Shown piece by piece: positions 7,484-15,574 of a stretch of DNA of 60,226 nt. Source of the DNA: Bacteroidales bacterium (GTDB taxonomy: Bacteria; Bacteroidota; Bacteroidia; Bacteroidales; UBA932). Both the position numbers and the translations under genes were made by a program. The number at the start of each line of letters is the position of its first letter. Position 1 is the stretch's first letter. Location: NCBI GenBank assembly GCA_017509685.1, contig JAFWPA010000072.1, positions 1 to 60,226 on the forward strand. Direction: 5' to 3'. A model generated the notes under the pieces. That model made no database searches. It saw only the letters and a list, made by a program, of their open reading frames with translations, and had not been told where the DNA came from.

Positions 7484-8704
7484 ATGAGAAGAGTTGTCAT
7501 TACCGGCATGGGCATCTGGTCCTGCCTGGGTACCAGCATAGAAGAAGTGAAGGAATCCCTGTACCAGGGTAAATCCGGCATCGGGCTGGAGCCCGAGCGT
7601 CTGGAATACGGTTTTCAGTCGCCGCTCACGGGCATCGTGCCTAAGCCCTCGCTCAAGGGCATCATCGACCGCCATCTGCGCCGGGGCCTTTCCGAAGAGG
7701 CCGAATACGCCTTTATGGCCAGTTCCCAGGCGCTGGGAATGGCCGGTATCGGCGACGAATACCTGGACAGCCACGAGATTGGCTGCATCTTCGGCAACGA
7801 TTCATCGGCCAAACCGGTGATTGAAGCCGAAAGGATCATGCAGGAACAGAAGGACACCCAGCTCCTGGGCCAGTCCTTCATCTTCCAGGCCATGAACTCC
7901 ACGGTGAACATGAACATCAGCACCATCTTCCGCCTCAAGGGCATCAACTTCACCGTGAGCGCCGCGTGCGCCAGCGGCAGCCATTCCATCGGCCTGGCTT
8001 ACCTCTTCATCAAGGATGGGCTGCAGGATATGGTACTGTGCGGCGGTGCCCAGGAGACCAACTATTATTCCATGGCTTCCTTTGACGCCTTGGGCGCCTT
8101 CTCCAAGGCTGCCGCGGATCCTGCCAAAGCCAGCCGCCCCTTCGACTGCAACCGTGACGGCCTGGTGCCCAGCGGGGGAGCCGCCGCCCTGGTGCTGGAG
8201 GAATACGAACACGCCAAGGCCCGCGGCGCCAACATCCTGGCCGAGGTAGTGGGCTACGGCTTCTCCTCCAACGGCACCGTGGTCATCTCCCAGCCCAGCG
8301 CTGAAGGCTGCACCCGTGCAATGCTGCGCGCGCTGGAGGACGCCGGTATGCAGGCGGCCGATATCGACTACGTGAATGCCCACGCCACCGGAACCCGTCA
8401 GGGCGACATGTGCGAGGCCGAGGCGCTCCTAAACATCTTCCAGGGCCAGCACGCCTGGATCAGCAGCACCAAGAGCATGACCGGCCACGAGTGCTGGATG
8501 GCCGGAGCCAGCGAGATAGTGTATTCCCTGATCATGATGCAGAACTCCTTTGTGGCACCCAACATCAACTTTGAACAGGGAGACGAGTTCTCCAGCAAAC
8601 TGAACCTGGCCAAAACCACCGTGGACACGCCCGTGAACACGGTCCTTAGCAATTCCTTCGGCTTTGGAGGGACCAACAGTGCATTGATAATCAAAAAGTT
8701 ATAA
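7484..8704 (+). CDS. Beta-ketoacyl-ACP synthase 1 of the cluster
   Basis: A 406-residue FabF-type ketosynthase that extends carrier-bound chains by two carbons. The active-site Cys is 162 (SAACASGS), with His300 (NAHATGT) and His335 (TGHECWMAG). The Met-Gly start MRRVVITGMG is typical, and the ATG at 7484 is preferred to one six codons upstream that lies inside the reductase gene. It has the standard length, unlike the two other ketosynthases here. Likely an elongating subunit that pairs with another ketosynthase, as ApeO pairs with ApeC. Confidence 0.9.
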   Translation: MRRVVITGMGIWSCLGTSIEEVKESLYQGKSGIGLEPERLEYGFQSPLTGIVPKPSLKGIIDRHLRRGLSEEAEYAFMASSQALGMAGIGDEYLDSHEIGCIFGNDSSAKPVIEAERIMQEQKDTQLLGQSFIFQAMNSTVNMNISTIFRLKGINFTVSAACASGSHSIGLAYLFIKDGLQDMVLCGGAQETNYYSMASFDALGAFSKAAADPAKASRPFDCNRDGLVPSGGAAALVLEEYEHAKARGANILAEVVGYGFSSNGTVVISQPSAEGCTRAMLRALEDAGMQAADIDYVNAHATGTRQGDMCEAEALLNIFQGQHAWISSTKSMTGHECWMAGASEIVYSLIMMQNSFVAPNINFEQGDEFSSKLNLAKTTVDTPVNTVLSNSFGFGGTNSALIIKKL

Positions 8705-8709
8705 TTTAT

Positions 8710-8952
8710 ATGAACAGACAGGAAATTGAAGAAAAAGTAAAGAACTTCCTCATTGAGGACATCGAGGTAGACGAAGACAAGATTTTTCCGGACGCCAAGC
8801 TCAAGGACGACCTGGGCATTGACAGCCTGGATTTCGTGGACATTGTGGTGCTGGTGAACAACAAGTTCGGCTTCAAGATCAAGCAGGAAGAAATGGTGGG
8901 CGTGGACACGTTCTCCAAGTTCTGTGACTATATCGAAACCAAGGTCAAGTAG
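8710..8952 (+). CDS. Acyl carrier protein 1 of the cluster
   Basis: An 80-residue acyl carrier protein. The phosphopantetheine attachment Ser39 lies in GIDSLDFVD, and the protein is acidic and helical as expected. It follows the first ketosynthase by five bases and would carry the growing chain, like ApeE or ApeF. Confidence 0.92.
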   Translation: MNRQEIEEKVKNFLIEDIEVDEDKIFPDAKLKDDLGIDSLDFVDIVVLVNNKFGFKIKQEEMVGVDTFSKFCDYIETKVK

Positions 8953-8955
8953 GAC

Positions 8956-9834
8956 ATGGCCGCACGCCAGTGGAAAGGAGATACGTATGGTAATGGATGG
9001 ATGCACAGAAATCTCATCCGCATCCTCCGCTATACCGATGTCAGGATCCTGTACCTGTTCTCGGATATCTTCGTGGTTCCTTTCTGCATCCTGTTCAACC
9101 GCAGCCGCAAGACCGCCTGGTCCTTTTACCGCAAGCGCCTGCATCGGCCTTTCCTGCAGTCCTGCTGGCTGGTTTACCGGAACCATTGCCTGTTCTCGCA
9201 AGTGGTGATAGACCGATTTGCCATGTATGCCGGCAAGTCCTTCGACGTCGCTTTGGACAGCCGGGACTGGTTCGGGGAGCTGGCCGCCAAGGAGGAAGGC
9301 TTTGTGCAGCTGAGCGCGCATATCGGCAATTATGAAATGGCCGGGTATTCCCTGAAGTCGGACCGCAAGGTCATTCACCCTATTGTCTATTCCTTTGAGA
9401 AAGAGTCCGTGATGAATGGCCGCAACAGCCTCTTCCAGTTTACCAACGTGCAGATGATCACGCTGAAGGAAGACATGAGCCATCTCTTCGAGATAGACGA
9501 AGCCCTGTGCCGCGGAGACATCGTGAGTTTTCCCACCGACCGTCATATGGACGGGGGCCGATGCCTCACGCTGCCTTTCCTGGGTGCCGATGCCAAGTTC
9601 CCACAGGGCCCGTTCAGCGTGGCCACCATGCGGGGCGCAGACACCCTGGCCGTGAACGTGATGAAAACGGGCCTGAAGCAGTACCGGATTTACCTGACGC
9701 TGCTGGCCTACGACAAAGACGCTTCCCGCAAGGAGCAGATGGCACAGCTGTCCGCCGCCTATGTGGCCGAACTGGAAAAGATGGTGCGCATGTACCCCAC
9801 GCAGTGGTTTAACTTTTACGATTTTTGGGCATAA
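8956..9834 (+). CDS. Lipid A acyltransferase-like (LpxL/HtrB family) acyltransferase
   Basis: A 292-residue member of the LpxL/HtrB acyltransferase family. The catalytic HxxxxE is His122 to Glu127 in SAHIGNYEMAG, and a hydrophobic segment near residues 30-48 would anchor it to the inner membrane. In aryl polyene clusters a protein of this kind is thought to acylate the lipid anchor or attach the polyene. It starts three bases after the carrier protein gene and its stop overlaps the next ATG. It is one of three acyltransferase domains in the cluster. Confidence 0.82.
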   Translation: MAARQWKGDTYGNGWMHRNLIRILRYTDVRILYLFSDIFVVPFCILFNRSRKTAWSFYRKRLHRPFLQSCWLVYRNHCLFSQVVIDRFAMYAGKSFDVALDSRDWFGELAAKEEGFVQLSAHIGNYEMAGYSLKSDRKVIHPIVYSFEKESVMNGRNSLFQFTNVQMITLKEDMSHLFEIDEALCRGDIVSFPTDRHMDGGRCLTLPFLGADAKFPQGPFSVATMRGADTLAVNVMKTGLKQYRIYLTLLAYDKDASRKEQMAQLSAAYVAELEKMVRMYPTQWFNFYDFWA

Positions 9835-10286
9835 TGGAATTGAAAGACGTAACAGAGGCCTTCCTCCGGTCCATTGACATCCATACGGTCCTGCCCCAGC
9901 AGGAACCGTTTGTGATGGTGGGGACGCTCACGCATTTCGAGCCCCTCACCTCTACCACGGAAACGGTGGTGAAGGAGGATAATCTGTTTGTGGAGAACGG
10001 CTGTTTCACCCCCTTCGGGATGATGGAGAACATTGCCCAGACCTGCGCCTCCCGCATAGGCTTCTACAACAAATACATCCTGCACAAGGACGTACAGATT
10101 GGCTACATCGGCGCCATCCGGGACTATGTTATCACGGGTAAGGCGCCCGTGGGCTCCCTGATAACCACCACTGTAGACGTGCAGGAAGAGGTTTTTGGTA
10201 TGACTCTTGCCCACGCCCAGATCAAATGTAACAACCAGGTGATCGCTACCGCCCAGATCAAACTGGCCGTAAACAACGCAGAATGA
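9834..10286 (+). CDS. Hotdog-fold dehydratase-like protein (ApeP-like)
   Basis: A 150-residue hotdog protein. It carries a FabZ-like N-terminal motif LPQQEPFVMV (residues 20-29; usual form LPHR.PF) and the helix segment MMENIAQT with Glu65 and Gln69. Where FabZ and ApeP have a catalytic His before this helix, I read Cys57 (NGCFTPF), so dehydratase activity is uncertain. I believe Bacteroidota relatives often lack this His, so it may be a family trait. It would remove water from 3-hydroxyacyl chains or shape chain geometry. The start ATG overlaps the previous stop. Confidence 0.7.
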   Translation: MELKDVTEAFLRSIDIHTVLPQQEPFVMVGTLTHFEPLTSTTETVVKEDNLFVENGCFTPFGMMENIAQTCASRIGFYNKYILHKDVQIGYIGAIRDYVITGKAPVGSLITTTVDVQEEVFGMTLAHAQIKCNNQVIATAQIKLAVNNAE

Positions 10287-10708
10287 TGAACGAACCGCGC
10301 ATACTTACCGCCGAAAAGGAAATCGAAGTCAGGTTCAGTGAAGTGGACATGATGGGAGTCGTGTGGCACGGCTCTTACGTCACCTATCTGGAAGACGCCC
10401 GGGAGGCCTTCGGCGCCCGGTACGGTCTGTCTTACACCAAGTATATTGTTGAGAACGTATTCGCTCCCATCGTGGAGCTGAATTTCAGCTACAAGAAGCC
10501 CCTGCGTTACGGGATGAACCCCGTGGTGCGTATTACCTATCGGCCCACCGACGCCGCCAAGATCATCTTCGACTACGAGGTGGTGGTGGACGGAGAGGTC
10601 TTCCTCAAGGCCACTTCCGTGCAGGTATTCATGGACCGCAATTATAATCTCCTGTGGGAGGCGCCCGCCTTCTACACGGAATGGAAACAGGAAATGGGAT
10701 TGCTATGA
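10283..10708 (+). CDS. 4HBT-type acyl thioesterase
   Basis: A 141-residue hotdog thioesterase of the 4-hydroxybenzoyl-CoA thioesterase type. The family motif appears as VDMMGVVWHGSYVTYLEDAR with Asp22, His29 and Glu37. It would release or edit carrier- or CoA-bound chains, as ApeK does in E. coli aryl polyene synthesis. ATGA overlaps join it to both neighbours, so it is cotranslated. The first or second of two consecutive ATG codons may be used. Confidence 0.82.
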   Translation: MMNEPRILTAEKEIEVRFSEVDMMGVVWHGSYVTYLEDAREAFGARYGLSYTKYIVENVFAPIVELNFSYKKPLRYGMNPVVRITYRPTDAAKIIFDYEVVVDGEVFLKATSVQVFMDRNYNLLWEAPAFYTEWKQEMGLL

Positions 10709-12369
10709 CCCGTATAGTGTCTACCAATATCACCTCGCCCCTTGGCCTGACCACGGCAGAGAATTATGCCGCCGTGAGGCAGGGGAGAAGCGCCCTCAGG
10801 GAGCTGGACGGCTGCCTGGGGCTGCCGGGGCGTTTCTGTGTGGGCATTTTCCCGGATGAGCTGAGAGGCCATATCCAACTGGAAGGATTCAGCTGGTTTG
10901 AATCCCTGGTGATTGCTTCGGTGAAGGAGGCGCTGAGCCATACGGATATCTCCGTCTCTTCTCCCCGTACCGTCTTCATTGTGGGCACGGCAACGGCCGG
11001 AATGGCCGAACTGGCCGAAACCCCGGAGCAAGACGGGCTTTATCTGGCGCCTGGACGCGCCGTCCAAAAGATCGCCCGGGAACTGGGCTTCGTTTCCGAA
11101 CCCATTACCGTGAGCAACGCCTGCATTTCCGGCGCCACCGCGCAGATGCTGGCCCAGCGGCTTCTGGATGCCGGTACGTATGACGCCGCTGTAGTCTGCG
11201 GCGCCGACGTACTTTCCGCCTTCGTGCTGGCCGGTTTCGACTCCTTCAAGGCCCTTTCCCCCGTGGAATGCCGGCCGTTCGATATGGAACGCCTGGGCCT
11301 TAACATCGGGGAATGTGCAGCCACGCTTGTATTAAGTCGTGAAGTGGGAAAGGCCGATGACTGGCGCATCGTGGACGGCTGCCTGAACAACGACGCCTAT
11401 CACGTGAGCGCCCCCATCCCTTCCGGGGACGGTGTGGCCCGCGCCATCAAAAAGGTGCTTTCGCCGGAGCGGAAAGAACGTCTGGCCTGCGTCACGGCCC
11501 ACGGCACTGCCACCCTGTTCAACGACCAGATGGAATCCAAGGCCATCGAAAGCGCCGGCCTGGGGGACATCCCTACTACGGCCCTCAAAGCGCATTATGG
11601 CCACACTTTCGGCGCTTCCGGTATCCTGGAGGCTATCCTTACCATGTGCTCGCTGGATGAAGGGCTGGTGCTGCCCGCGCGCGGCTTTGAAGAATTGGGC
11701 GTGAGCGGGAAGATTACCCTATGCCGCCAGCTGGCGCAGACGGATAAAAAGGCCTTTGTCAAAACCCAGTCGGCTTTCGGCGGCTGCAACGGCGCCGTGC
11801 TCTATGCCAAAGAGCCGATGGCTGCCGCGGCGCATGCATCGGCTCAATATGAGACGCTGAAGAGCGTGGAAATCGGCCCGGAAGGGGAGGGCGCCGCCCA
11901 TCTTACGCGGCTGTATAAGGAATGCCTTTCCGACGATGCCCGCTTCTACAAGATGGACCTTTTCAGCCGCCTGGCCTATGTGGGCACGGGTCTGCTGGCC
12001 AAGGACGCCCTGGCGGGGTGTGCGCCGGAAGAGATCGGCCTGCTCATCTATACCCTGAACGGGTCTGTACTGGCCGACAGGAAGCACCTCTCCACCTTCT
12101 CCAACCCGCAGGAGTACTATCCCAGCCCGGCCATCTTCATCAACACGCTGCCCAATGTGGTGCTGGGAGAGATTGCCGTGACGCATCAGATCAAGGGGGA
12201 AACTACGCTGGTGATGCTGGCGGGGGAGAATAAGAATACTATGGACGACATACTGGCCGCCACGCTGGCCGCTACCCGTCCCGCAGCCCTTATCACGGGC
12301 TGGGTGGACTGCGAGAGCGAAAACGTGTACCGGGCCAGCCTGAAACTGATAAAAATCAAAGAATCATAA
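10705..12369 (+). CDS. Beta-ketoacyl synthase 2 with C-terminal half-ketosynthase domain
   Basis: A 554-residue protein. Residues 1 to about 380 form a ketosynthase with Cys140 (SNACISGA), His266 (TAHGTAT) and His300 (AHYGHTFGASG). It lacks the usual Pro/Glu-rich loop features of KS1, so it may act as a chain-length partner although the Cys is kept. Residues about 385-554 form a second, degenerate domain that looks like the N-terminal half of a ketosynthase (RLAYVGTGLLAKDAL, then INTLPNVVLGEIAVTHQ) without a nucleophilic Cys (VMLAGENKN). That resembles the Ketoacyl-synt_2 type found as separate genes in other clusters. Fused arrangement noted as unusual. Confidence 0.83.
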   Translation: MTRIVSTNITSPLGLTTAENYAAVRQGRSALRELDGCLGLPGRFCVGIFPDELRGHIQLEGFSWFESLVIASVKEALSHTDISVSSPRTVFIVGTATAGMAELAETPEQDGLYLAPGRAVQKIARELGFVSEPITVSNACISGATAQMLAQRLLDAGTYDAAVVCGADVLSAFVLAGFDSFKALSPVECRPFDMERLGLNIGECAATLVLSREVGKADDWRIVDGCLNNDAYHVSAPIPSGDGVARAIKKVLSPERKERLACVTAHGTATLFNDQMESKAIESAGLGDIPTTALKAHYGHTFGASGILEAILTMCSLDEGLVLPARGFEELGVSGKITLCRQLAQTDKKAFVKTQSAFGGCNGAVLYAKEPMAAAAHASAQYETLKSVEIGPEGEGAAHLTRLYKECLSDDARFYKMDLFSRLAYVGTGLLAKDALAGCAPEEIGLLIYTLNGSVLADRKHLSTFSNPQEYYPSPAIFINTLPNVVLGEIAVTHQIKGETTLVMLAGENKNTMDDILAATLAATRPAALITGWVDCESENVYRASLKLIKIKES

Positions 12370-12370
12370 A

Positions 12371-12628
12371 ATGGAAGAATTAATCAACAACCTGAAGCTG
12401 CAGATTATCGACGCGCTCAATCTGGAAGAGATGACGCCGGACCAGATAGACAATGACGCACCGCTCTTTGGAGAGGGCCTGGGCCTGGATTCCATCGACG
12501 CCCTGGAACTCATCGTCATCCTGGACAAGCACTACGGCATCAAGCTGAAGAGCCCCGCAGAAGGCAAGACGGTCTTCAAGAGCATCAACTGCATCGCAGA
12601 TTATATCGAGAAGAACAGGACCAAGTAA
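12371..12628 (+). CDS. Acyl carrier protein 2 of the cluster
   Basis: An 85-residue acyl carrier protein with Ser near residue 41 in LGLDSIDALE. It starts one base after KS2 and its TAA overlaps the ATG of KS3. Two free carriers in one cluster match ApeE and ApeF, where one is thought to take the starter and the other the extender chain. Confidence 0.92.
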   Translation: MEELINNLKLQIIDALNLEEMTPDQIDNDAPLFGEGLGLDSIDALELIVILDKHYGIKLKSPAEGKTVFKSINCIADYIEKNRTK

Positions 12629-14322
12629 TGAACGGCACCGTTTCCATAACCGGGATGGGCATTCTCTGCGCCATCGGCAACAACCGGCAGGAAGTGTTGG
12701 ACGCGCTGCTCCGGAAGGAGTCGGGTATCGGGCCCATGCAGTATCTGACGTCGGTCCATACCGACATCCCCGTGGGCGAGATCAAACTGTCTACCGGGGA
12801 GATGATGCAGGCGCTGGGCATTACGTCCGATGTTCCCGTGAGCCGGACTTCCGTGATGGGCGCCCTGGCCGTACGGGAAGCCCTGGAGCAGGCCGGCATA
12901 CGGGACGTCACCGGGAAAAGGGTGGCGCTCATTTCCGGCACCACCGTGGGCGTGATGGACGTGAACGAGCAACTTGTTCAGAACCCGCCTCAAGGCAACG
13001 ATTGTGGCAGGAGTACGAATGAAATCGCGCAGTTCACGGGACTTTCCGGCGCTAAGTGCTGCACCATCTGCACGGCTTGTTCGTCGGCCCTCAATGCCAT
13101 TATGCTGGGCGCCGAGATGCTCAGGAACGACGAAGTGGACCTGGTGATTGCCGGTGGCTCCGAACCTCTGAGCCGCTATCACCTGAACGGATTCAACACC
13201 CTGATGATTCTGGACCGCGAAAGATGCCGGCCCTTCGACGACACCCGCGCAGGCCTGAACCTGGGCGAGGGCGCCGCCTTCGTGGTGCTGGAAAAAGACG
13301 CACCCAACGCCATGGCGTATGTGCAGGGCTATGCCAACCGCTGCGACGCCTTCCACCAGACGGCTACTTCCCCTACCGGAGAGGGTGCCTTCCTGGCGAT
13401 GACCGAGGCATTGAAGCAGGCGGGCATCGGCCCCGAAAAAATAGACTACATCAATGCGCACGGCACCGGCACGCCGGACAACGACGCCTCGGAGAGCGCC
13501 GCTTTCCAAAGAGTATTCGGCCCTAATATGCCCCCCATGTCCAGCACCAAGTCCTATACCGGGCACACTACATCGGCCGCGGGTTCCGTAGAGACGGTGA
13601 TCTGCCTGCTGGCCATGCAGAACGGCTTTGTGCCGGCTTCCCTGGGCTGGAGCCATCCCATTCCGGGCGGCGTGGTTCCCTCGCAGGGATGCACGGGCGT
13701 GGATCTGGAATACGTGATGTGCAATTCCTTTGGCTTTGGCGGAAACGATTCCTCGCTCATTCTGGCTAAGAATAAACCTGGGGCCCGCGAGTGCCAATTG
13801 GCCGATGAAGGAAAGGTTGTCATTGCTTCCAGCTGCATCATCGACAACGATGAACAGCTGCCGGAACTCAAGGAATACCTGTCCCCGATGGAAACCCGGC
13901 GGATGGGGAAGATGATGAAAGCATGCCTGCTTAGCGCCTTTGACGCCCTGAAAGAGGCTGGATTGGAACGCCCCGACGCCATCATCGCCGCCACCGCCAA
14001 GGGTATGCTGGAAACCAGCACGCAGTTCCTGGAGGAGATTATCGCCAACAACGAAGAACTGCTCAAGCCCACGCTGTTCATGCAGAGCACGCACAATACC
14101 ATTGCGTCAGCCATTGCCATCCGAACCGGATGCCACGGATACAACATTACCTACTCGCAAGGGGAGGAATCGGCCCGCTGGGCCATCCGGGACGCGAAGA
14201 TGCTGCTGCGTAAAGGCGAAGCCCGTACCGTGCTGGTCTGCGCTTTCGACGAAGAGCTGCCCACGGACGGCACCCACCGATACCAAGCCCAAAGTACCCT
14301 TTATACCTTACGAAATGAATAA
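12628..14322 (+). CDS. Beta-ketoacyl synthase 3 with C-terminal half-ketosynthase domain
   Basis: A 564-residue ketosynthase. The first 390 residues keep Cys151 (CTACSSALN), His278 (NAHGTGTPDND) and His313 (STKSYTGHTTSAAG), so it should be active. The last 170 residues form a second domain (MGKMMKACLLSAFDALKEAG, then MQSTHNTIASAIAIRT) like the N-terminal half of a ketosynthase, with TYSQGEES where a Cys would be. The same tail type is on KS2, so both probably descend from one fusion. It could be the priming or the second elongating enzyme. The end overlaps the next gene by eight bases. Confidence 0.87.
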   Translation: MNGTVSITGMGILCAIGNNRQEVLDALLRKESGIGPMQYLTSVHTDIPVGEIKLSTGEMMQALGITSDVPVSRTSVMGALAVREALEQAGIRDVTGKRVALISGTTVGVMDVNEQLVQNPPQGNDCGRSTNEIAQFTGLSGAKCCTICTACSSALNAIMLGAEMLRNDEVDLVIAGGSEPLSRYHLNGFNTLMILDRERCRPFDDTRAGLNLGEGAAFVVLEKDAPNAMAYVQGYANRCDAFHQTATSPTGEGAFLAMTEALKQAGIGPEKIDYINAHGTGTPDNDASESAAFQRVFGPNMPPMSSTKSYTGHTTSAAGSVETVICLLAMQNGFVPASLGWSHPIPGGVVPSQGCTGVDLEYVMCNSFGFGGNDSSLILAKNKPGARECQLADEGKVVIASSCIIDNDEQLPELKEYLSPMETRRMGKMMKACLLSAFDALKEAGLERPDAIIAATAKGMLETSTQFLEEIIANNEELLKPTLFMQSTHNTIASAIAIRTGCHGYNITYSQGEESARWAIRDAKMLLRKGEARTVLVCAFDEELPTDGTHRYQAQSTLYTLRNE

Positions 14323-14674
14323 CCTTCTCATCCTGCCGCTCGCCGTACTCCAGAGCCTCCTGCTTGCTTCCGGCCAGGTCCTGCTTAAGTTTGCCCTTGG
14401 CAGGATGCTGCCGTTTGCCTGGACGGGCGAATTCTGGAAGTCGGTCTTTGTGAACTGGCAGTTCGCCGCGTGCGGCCTGTGCTATGGAGCCGGAAGCCTG
14501 CTGTGGTTCTATATAATCAAGCATTTCCCTTTCAGCATGGCTTATCCCATGGTGTCGCTCAGCTATGTATTCGGGATGATTGCCGCCATCATCTTTTTCC
14601 ACGAGCCCGTGAGTGCGGCCAAGTGGTTTGGTGTGCTGCTGATCATGGCCGGATGCTATTTCATTGCTAAATAA
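14315..14674 (+). CDS. Small EamA/ArnE-like membrane protein
   Basis: A 119-residue protein with four hydrophobic segments in the pattern of small DMT proteins such as ArnE/ArnF (residues about 4-24, 46-66, 76-96, 104-118). Such proteins move lipid-linked molecules across the inner membrane. The ATG at 14315 lies inside the KS3 reading frame, giving an eight-base overlap typical of translational coupling; a longer upstream reading would only cover KS3 in another frame. In this setting it probably flips or holds the lipid-linked polyene. Confidence 0.75.
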   Translation: MNNLLILPLAVLQSLLLASGQVLLKFALGRMLPFAWTGEFWKSVFVNWQFAACGLCYGAGSLLWFYIIKHFPFSMAYPMVSLSYVFGMIAAIIFFHEPVSAAKWFGVLLIMAGCYFIAK

Positions 14675-15216
14675 TGAAGAAGATACTCCTCATACTCTTG
14701 CTGCTGCTCCCGGCCTTTACGCTGGGCGCCCAGGACGCGAAGGAGGCCATCCAGGCCTTCAGCGCCCGGGTGGCGGCCGTGGAGTGCGACTTTACGCAAA
14801 CCAAGGAATCGGCCCTGCTCAGCGAAGCCGCGGTCTCTACGGGGCATATGACCTTCCGTAGGCCCTCCTATCTGGAGTGGCAGTATATCACGCCCACCGC
14901 ATTCTCCTTTGTGTATGACGGGGAACAGCCCGGTCAGAACCGGATGATGAAAGAGATGGCCCGCCTGATTACGGCCAGCATCGAGGGAAGCGCTCTCTCC
15001 GACGAGAAGATGTTCAAGACCCAGTACGCAGAGGACGGCGGCACCATTGCCGTCACCCTGTTCCCCAAGAAGCGGGAAATGCAGAAGATCTGGTCCAGCC
15101 TGGTGTTGTACTATGACAAGGCCAGCCTGGAGGCCACCCGCTTCGAACTGCACGAGACCACCGGGGATCTTACTACCATTACATTCAGTAACGCCCATTA
15201 TGACTTTTCGGAATAA
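14674..15216 (+). CDS. LolA-like periplasmic carrier
   Basis: A 180-residue exported protein: signal peptide residues 1-19 ending AQD, then a LolA-like half-barrel (AFSARVAAVECDFTQTKE, later GHMTFRRPSYLEWQY). LolA relatives in aryl polyene clusters are thought to carry the lipid-linked product through the periplasm. TAA/ATG overlap with the preceding gene and a 17-base overlap with the next. Works with the MMPL exporter encoded further on. Confidence 0.82.
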   Translation: MKKILLILLLLLPAFTLGAQDAKEAIQAFSARVAAVECDFTQTKESALLSEAAVSTGHMTFRRPSYLEWQYITPTAFSFVYDGEQPGQNRMMKEMARLITASIEGSALSDEKMFKTQYAEDGGTIAVTLFPKKREMQKIWSSLVLYYDKASLEATRFELHETTGDLTTITFSNAHYDFSE

Positions 15217-15574
15217 TCTCTACTTCATAGACAGCGTCTCCCGCACGGAAGCGGATGTGACTTACCGCCTGCATCTGAATGCAGACCACATCATCTATGC
15301 GGCGCATTTCCCGGGAGAACCCATCACTCCGGGCGTTTGCCTGCTGCAGATGGGCGTGGAACTGCTCTCGGATGCCGTTGGCAGTGAACTGGAGATAGAT
15401 ACCGTGAAGAATGTGAAATTTCTGAGCGTGCTGCACCCAGAAGGACAGACGGTGGAAGTGCGCGTCCATCATATGAACGTGGACGGCAACGCCGTCAAAG
15501 CCCAGACAGATTTTACCGCCGGGGAAGTACCTGTAGCCAAGATGTCGCTCCTATGCCGGAAGACTGCAAAATAA
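15200..15574 (+). CDS. FabZ/ApeI-like hotdog dehydratase
   Basis: A 124-residue hotdog protein with the FabA/FabZ active-site segment: His36 in AAHFPGEPITPGV. The second catalytic residue, an acid 14 residues later in FabA, FabZ and ApeI, reads Gln50 here (VCLLQMGVE), though Glu54 is close. The ATG at 15200 gives the expected length and overlaps the LolA-like gene; longer readings run through LolA in another frame. Probably dehydrates 3-hydroxyacyl intermediates, with reduced certainty because of the Gln. Confidence 0.75.
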   Translation: MTFRNNLYFIDSVSRTEADVTYRLHLNADHIIYAAHFPGEPITPGVCLLQMGVELLSDAVGSELEIDTVKNVKFLSVLHPEGQTVEVRVHHMNVDGNAVKAQTDFTAGEVPVAKMSLLCRKTAK

